Part shown: piece after piece, positions 3,898-6,620 of the stretch | How the letters are laid out: each line of letters starts with the position of its first letter | Position numbering within the stretch: the stretch's first letter is position 1 | Source: Candidatus Iainarchaeum sp. | Lineage (GTDB): Archaea > Iainarchaeota > Iainarchaeia > Iainarchaeales > Iainarchaeaceae | NCBI GenBank assembly: GCA_013331625.1 | Contig: DUGC01000115.1 | Span: 377-6,996 of the forward strand | Length of the DNA stretch: 6,620 nt | Direction: 5' to 3' | Position numbers and translations under genes: made by a program | Notes under the pieces: generated by a model | The model's input: the letters and a program-made list of their open reading frames with translations, nothing else | Database searches by the model: none | What the model was told of the DNA's origin: nothing

Positions 3898-6620
3898 GGC
3901 GTTGATGAGGTAAGGGAACGGCTGGCGGGCGCTTTTGGCGCTGTAAGTGAGCGTGTGCCCAGTTTCCCTGTTGTCGCCCTTTTAATTGCAGTAATCATTG
4001 CCGGCGGCCTGTTTTTTATCCTCATAAGCCAGCCCCAGCTTGTTGAAGTGAAAATTATTGTGGAAAATGCTGCGGGCGCGAATGTGCGTGGCGCGCAGGT
4101 GAGCGTGCTTGGCCTTGAAAAGGAAATCAGCCTCGCCACAGATAAGGACGGGAAGGCGCTTTTGCAGCTTCCGAAAGGAAAAGATGTCGAAATCGGGGTT
4201 TCGAAGGCAAATTATGAAGGTGAGAAAATGCGGTTCCGCGCCGATTCCCCGCAGGACCTCAAATTTGTGCTAAAGCAGCAGCAGGCCCCCCTTGCAAAGG
4301 ACCTTACTTTCACTTTTGTGGGCCCTGACGGAAAGAAGCTTGAGGGGAAGGAAATCAGTGTTATCCTCTCATGCGCTGGGAGTGAAGGGAAGTTTGAGCA
4401 GCCACAGCGTTCTGTAAGTACAGGCGAGCTTCGGGTTGTGGCCCCGGAAAAGTGCGGGCGCATCAATATAACTGCAAGCGCACCCGGATTTTCGAGCGCG
4501 AGCATGAGCGCGATCGGCACAGAGCAGATAATCAGCTTTCAGGCAATTGAAAAGCCAAAAGGGAACCTTGAGGTGAAAGTGAGGGACTTTGATTCGCGCA
4601 GCTACCTTGACAGCAAGAGCGTGAGGCTGCTTGACAGCACGGGGCAGGACAACGGCTTTAGCGCAACTACCTCTTTTGGCGAGGTGCTGTTCACAGGGAT
4701 TGGGATTGGCACATATACCCTCGTTGTCGATGACCCCTTGCGCGAATATGGCACTGGCAGCAGCACCGTATCGGTTTCCCCAAACTCAACTGAAAAAAAG
4801 GAAGTGCTGCTCTCAAAGGATGTGAAACTGCGGCCTAAGATAAAGGTCGTTGACTCAAACGGCGCGCTGGCCCTTGCTGATGTTTCCATTGGATTCCCCG
4901 ATGGAAGGGTAGCAGGAAGGGCGCAGAGCGGGGAGGACGGATTTGCAGTTTTTGCGCTTAGCGATAACGGGATTTATTTTTATAGCGCCTACAAGGAAGG
5001 TTATCTCCCTTCAGACCGGAACTCTTTTTCAACTTCGGCATATGGGCGGGGGAGCACACAGGAGTTTATTTTGCGCCTTGAAAAATGCACCCCGCAAAAA
5101 TGCGGCCTTGTAAAAGTCAGCGTCATTGACGAGAACGGATTTGCAGTGGAGAACGCAAAAGTCTCGATCCTCAATTCCGACGGTTTTATCGAGGCAGCAT
5201 ATGGCACGAGGACAACGGATTATAACGGAAATATTTCACCGTTCAATGGCGTTGCAAAGGGCAATTTCAGGATACTTGCCCAGAAATTCCCTGCCGAGGC
5301 GCGCTCTGATATTGTATCCATAGACCCGTCAAAAACAAATGAATTTACAATCAAAATGGCGATTGGGACAGGGACCGTGAAAATAAATGCTTTTGATTCC
5401 GACGCAAATCCGGTGCCATTCGCGCAGGCGGATATTTTCACTGATTACGGGCAAAGGATCGGCACAGTTTCACTCGATGGCAAAGGAGAGGGCTCTTTGA
5501 GCCTGAAGGCCGACAAGAAGGTTTATGCAATCATTATGAAGGATGGCTTTGCCCGCTATGTCACGGCGCCAAGGCAGGTTTTTCCGGGAAGGGCAGTGCA
5601 GCTAACAGGAAGGCTCGGGGCAGATGCCGAAGTGGAAAAGCCTTCAATTGAGTTCATAGGGATGTATTCGCCCTCCGGCCAGAAGGTCGAGGGGCTTAGC
5701 GCAGGAGGGGCATATACTGCAAGATTCCTGCTGCGGATCCCTTCATCGGCAGTGCTGCAGAAGGCAGGCGTGCTGATACGCACAGGAGACAAAAGCGATG
5801 TCGACAAGGACAGTATGTGGATTACATCAGTCGCGGCGCCACTCTCTGCAGTGCAGAAAGGCTGGACTTATGACCCTGCAGGAACAGATGAGCCAAATGG
5901 GGATATGAGGGCTGATGCAAAATGGGCTGATATTGTTTGGAATGACCCGCAGGCGGGGATGTATGAGATAGAGGCTGGCATGAAGGTCCGCAACGGGACG
6001 ACAAAGGGCACGGAGCTGCCGGTCTTTTACAGGGCATGGGGGGTTAGCAATGGGCGCTATCTGCGCGATCCCGTTGACAGTGAGATTGGGGAGGGCGAAG
6101 ATGGCGCATCAAAAAAAGCGCTTTACGCGCAAAGCTATGAGCGCATATTCATAGAAGGGCAGGCTGAGAGCTGCGACAGCGCGTTCTGCTTTTCAGGCAG
6201 GCTACTGGGCATTGATGACGGGGTATATACAGGCGAGCCGTACATGCTGAAGACATTTGCCCCCTACCGCCTCGAATTCGGCATTACAAATAATTCGGAT
6301 ATATTGCATGATAATGCCGCAATAACAATACGCAGCACCACAAACGGCACAAGTGCATCCAAAGACCTGAGCATTGATGCCTACTCTTTGCGCAATGCAG
6401 ATTCGCAGCAATTCAGCTCTGCCGCCCCGGCAAGGCAAATCGAGCCGCTTGCGATGGGGATGCTGCGCAGGAACAAGTCATTTTCAGGGACGCTTGACCT
6501 TTCAGCAAAATCGGCTTCCGGATCGGGAATCCAGTTCATAATTGTTTCAAACAGGCAGGAGGTATACAATAATATCCTCAAGTTCTCCGCATTCTATGAA
6601 GATGACGTGAATATCTCTAT
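3895..6620 (+). CDS. Membrane-anchored multi-domain surface protein with CnaB/carboxypeptidase-regulatory-like repeats (3' partial)
   Basis: The frame is open from the ATG at 3895 to the window end, giving 908 residues with no stop. The start is set by the in-frame TAA directly before it, and it places a short N-terminal tail ahead of a membrane helix. A GTG at 3955 is a less likely alternative. Residues 1-25 form the tail and 26-44 a transmembrane helix (VVALLIAVIIAGGLFFILI). R20 just before the helix, with no basic residue just after it, suggests a cytoplasmic N-terminus. Six beta-sandwich-like domains occupy about 49-574. Residues 583-908 are a different, beta-rich region that continues off the window. 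The six Cys fall in pairs: 160/187, 398/403 and 760/765. N-glycosylation sequons include N191, N297, N446, N700, N799, N817, N860 and N906. The protein probably projects from the cell surface. Such domains usually act as stalks or adhesive modules. No enzyme motif is visible and the specific role is unknown. Confidence 0.9.
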   Translation, partial: MGVDEVRERLAGAFGAVSERVPSFPVVALLIAVIIAGGLFFILISQPQLVEVKIIVENAAGANVRGAQVSVLGLEKEISLATDKDGKALLQLPKGKDVEIGVSKANYEGEKMRFRADSPQDLKFVLKQQQAPLAKDLTFTFVGPDGKKLEGKEISVILSCAGSEGKFEQPQRSVSTGELRVVAPEKCGRINITASAPGFSSASMSAIGTEQIISFQAIEKPKGNLEVKVRDFDSRSYLDSKSVRLLDSTGQDNGFSATTSFGEVLFTGIGIGTYTLVVDDPLREYGTGSSTVSVSPNSTEKKEVLLSKDVKLRPKIKVVDSNGALALADVSIGFPDGRVAGRAQSGEDGFAVFALSDNGIYFYSAYKEGYLPSDRNSFSTSAYGRGSTQEFILRLEKCTPQKCGLVKVSVIDENGFAVENAKVSILNSDGFIEAAYGTRTTDYNGNISPFNGVAKGNFRILAQKFPAEARSDIVSIDPSKTNEFTIKMAIGTGTVKINAFDSDANPVPFAQADIFTDYGQRIGTVSLDGKGEGSLSLKADKKVYAIIMKDGFARYVTAPRQVFPGRAVQLTGRLGADAEVEKPSIEFIGMYSPSGQKVEGLSAGGAYTARFLLRIPSSAVLQKAGVLIRTGDKSDVDKDSMWITSVAAPLSAVQKGWTYDPAGTDEPNGDMRADAKWADIVWNDPQAGMYEIEAGMKVRNGTTKGTELPVFYRAWGVSNGRYLRDPVDSEIGEGEDGASKKALYAQSYERIFIEGQAESCDSAFCFSGRLLGIDDGVYTGEPYMLKTFAPYRLEFGITNNSDILHDNAAITIRSTTNGTSASKDLSIDAYSLRNADSQQFSSAAPARQIEPLAMGMLRRNKSFSGTLDLSAKSASGSGIQFIIVSNRQEVYNNILKFSAFYEDDVNIS
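3970..4026 (+). other. N-terminal transmembrane helix of the second protein
   Basis: Residues 26-44 are nineteen uncharged, strongly hydrophobic residues following the sequence ERVPSFP. There is no typical small-residue signal-peptidase site after it (the next residues are SQPQLVE), so an uncleaved signal anchor is more likely than a cleaved signal peptide. A long domain C-terminal to it would then be extracytoplasmic. Confidence 0.85.
4039..5616 (+). repeat. Six tandem CnaB/carboxypeptidase-regulatory-like domains in the second protein
   Basis: Approximate residue spans are 49-126, 135-220, 223-307, 310-397, 403-488 and 490-574. Each follows the transthyretin-like pattern: a strand of the V-x-V type, a turn with D-x-x-G or similar, an A-x-V-S-like strand, a T-x-x-D-G-like turn, and a closing strand that often ends in an aromatic residue. 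Examples are TDKDG and KANY in domain 1, GEDG and KEGY in domain 4, TDYNG in domain 5, and SLDG and KDGF in domain 6. Domains 2 and 3 are the most divergent. The DNA copies are not alike, so the duplications are old. I did not try to place isopeptide-bond residues. Confidence 0.7.
5641..6620 (+). other. Non-repetitive beta-rich region of the second protein, incomplete
   Basis: Residues 583-908 break the six-domain pattern. They contain longer loops, more Trp (642, 657, 677, 682 and 714) and a C-x4-C pair at 760/765. The stretch 785-820 reads like an Ig-like strand pair (APYRLEFGITNNSD, then AAITIRSTTNGT). This could be the distal functional head of the stalk or further divergent sandwich domains. 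I do not recognise it, and it continues past the window. Confidence 0.45.

Noticed and set aside
3854..3913. 19-codon frame beginning at an ATG in the leader and overlapping the second gene's start
   Set aside because: It has no ribosome-binding site and no recognisable peptide, and its length is easily reached by chance. It remains possible as an upstream frame but is not supported.
4631..4825. 64-codon plus-strand frame in another phase
   Set aside because: It is a shadow of the second gene, whose own frame shows clear domain structure here. The same applies to the 65-codon frame at 5126-5323.

Overview
The window holds two long, same-strand protein-coding regions separated by an AT-rich gap of about 200 bases. 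Both run off the window: the first lacks its 5' end and the second its 3' end. I see no rRNA, tRNA, CRISPR array, insertion sequence or enzyme gene. Both products look like very large, beta-rich, cell-surface or membrane-anchored proteins. An archaeon is the most likely source, perhaps a DPANN-type lineage such as Diapherotrites or Micrarchaeota. The hints are the absence of a Shine-Dalgarno sequence before gene 2, a TTTAAATTA TATA-like element, T-tracts after gene 1, heavy AGG and ATA codon use, and N-glycosylation sequons. This assignment is an inference with moderate to low certainty, because no taxonomic marker gene is present.

Region 1 (1-3693) encodes at least 1230 residues. The N-terminal third carries four divergent tandem repeats, each with a G-x-Y and Trp hairpin, a charged helix and a strand, joined by Pro/Ala/Thr-rich linkers. 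The tail of a fifth repeat may lie at the window edge. A Gly-rich hydrophobic stretch that may enter the membrane follows, then about 800 residues of beta-rich sequence. All 14 cysteines of the protein lie in the last half. Lysine and glutamate codon choice shifts sharply between the repeat region and the rest, which suggests a mosaic gene.

Region 2 (3694-3894) is non-coding and AT-rich. It holds T-tracts that could end transcription of gene 1, an 8-bp inverted repeat overlapping a TATA-like element, and an ATG-TAA-ATG arrangement immediately at the start of gene 2.

Region 3 (3895-6620) encodes at least 908 residues. A short cytoplasmic tail and one transmembrane helix lead into six tandem domains of about 80-90 residues resembling the CnaB/carboxypeptidase-regulatory-like fold, followed by a further non-repetitive beta-rich region. 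Both proteins could contribute to the cell envelope or to surface adhesion, but nothing in the sequence fixes a specific function or shows that they interact. The gap suggests separate transcription units.
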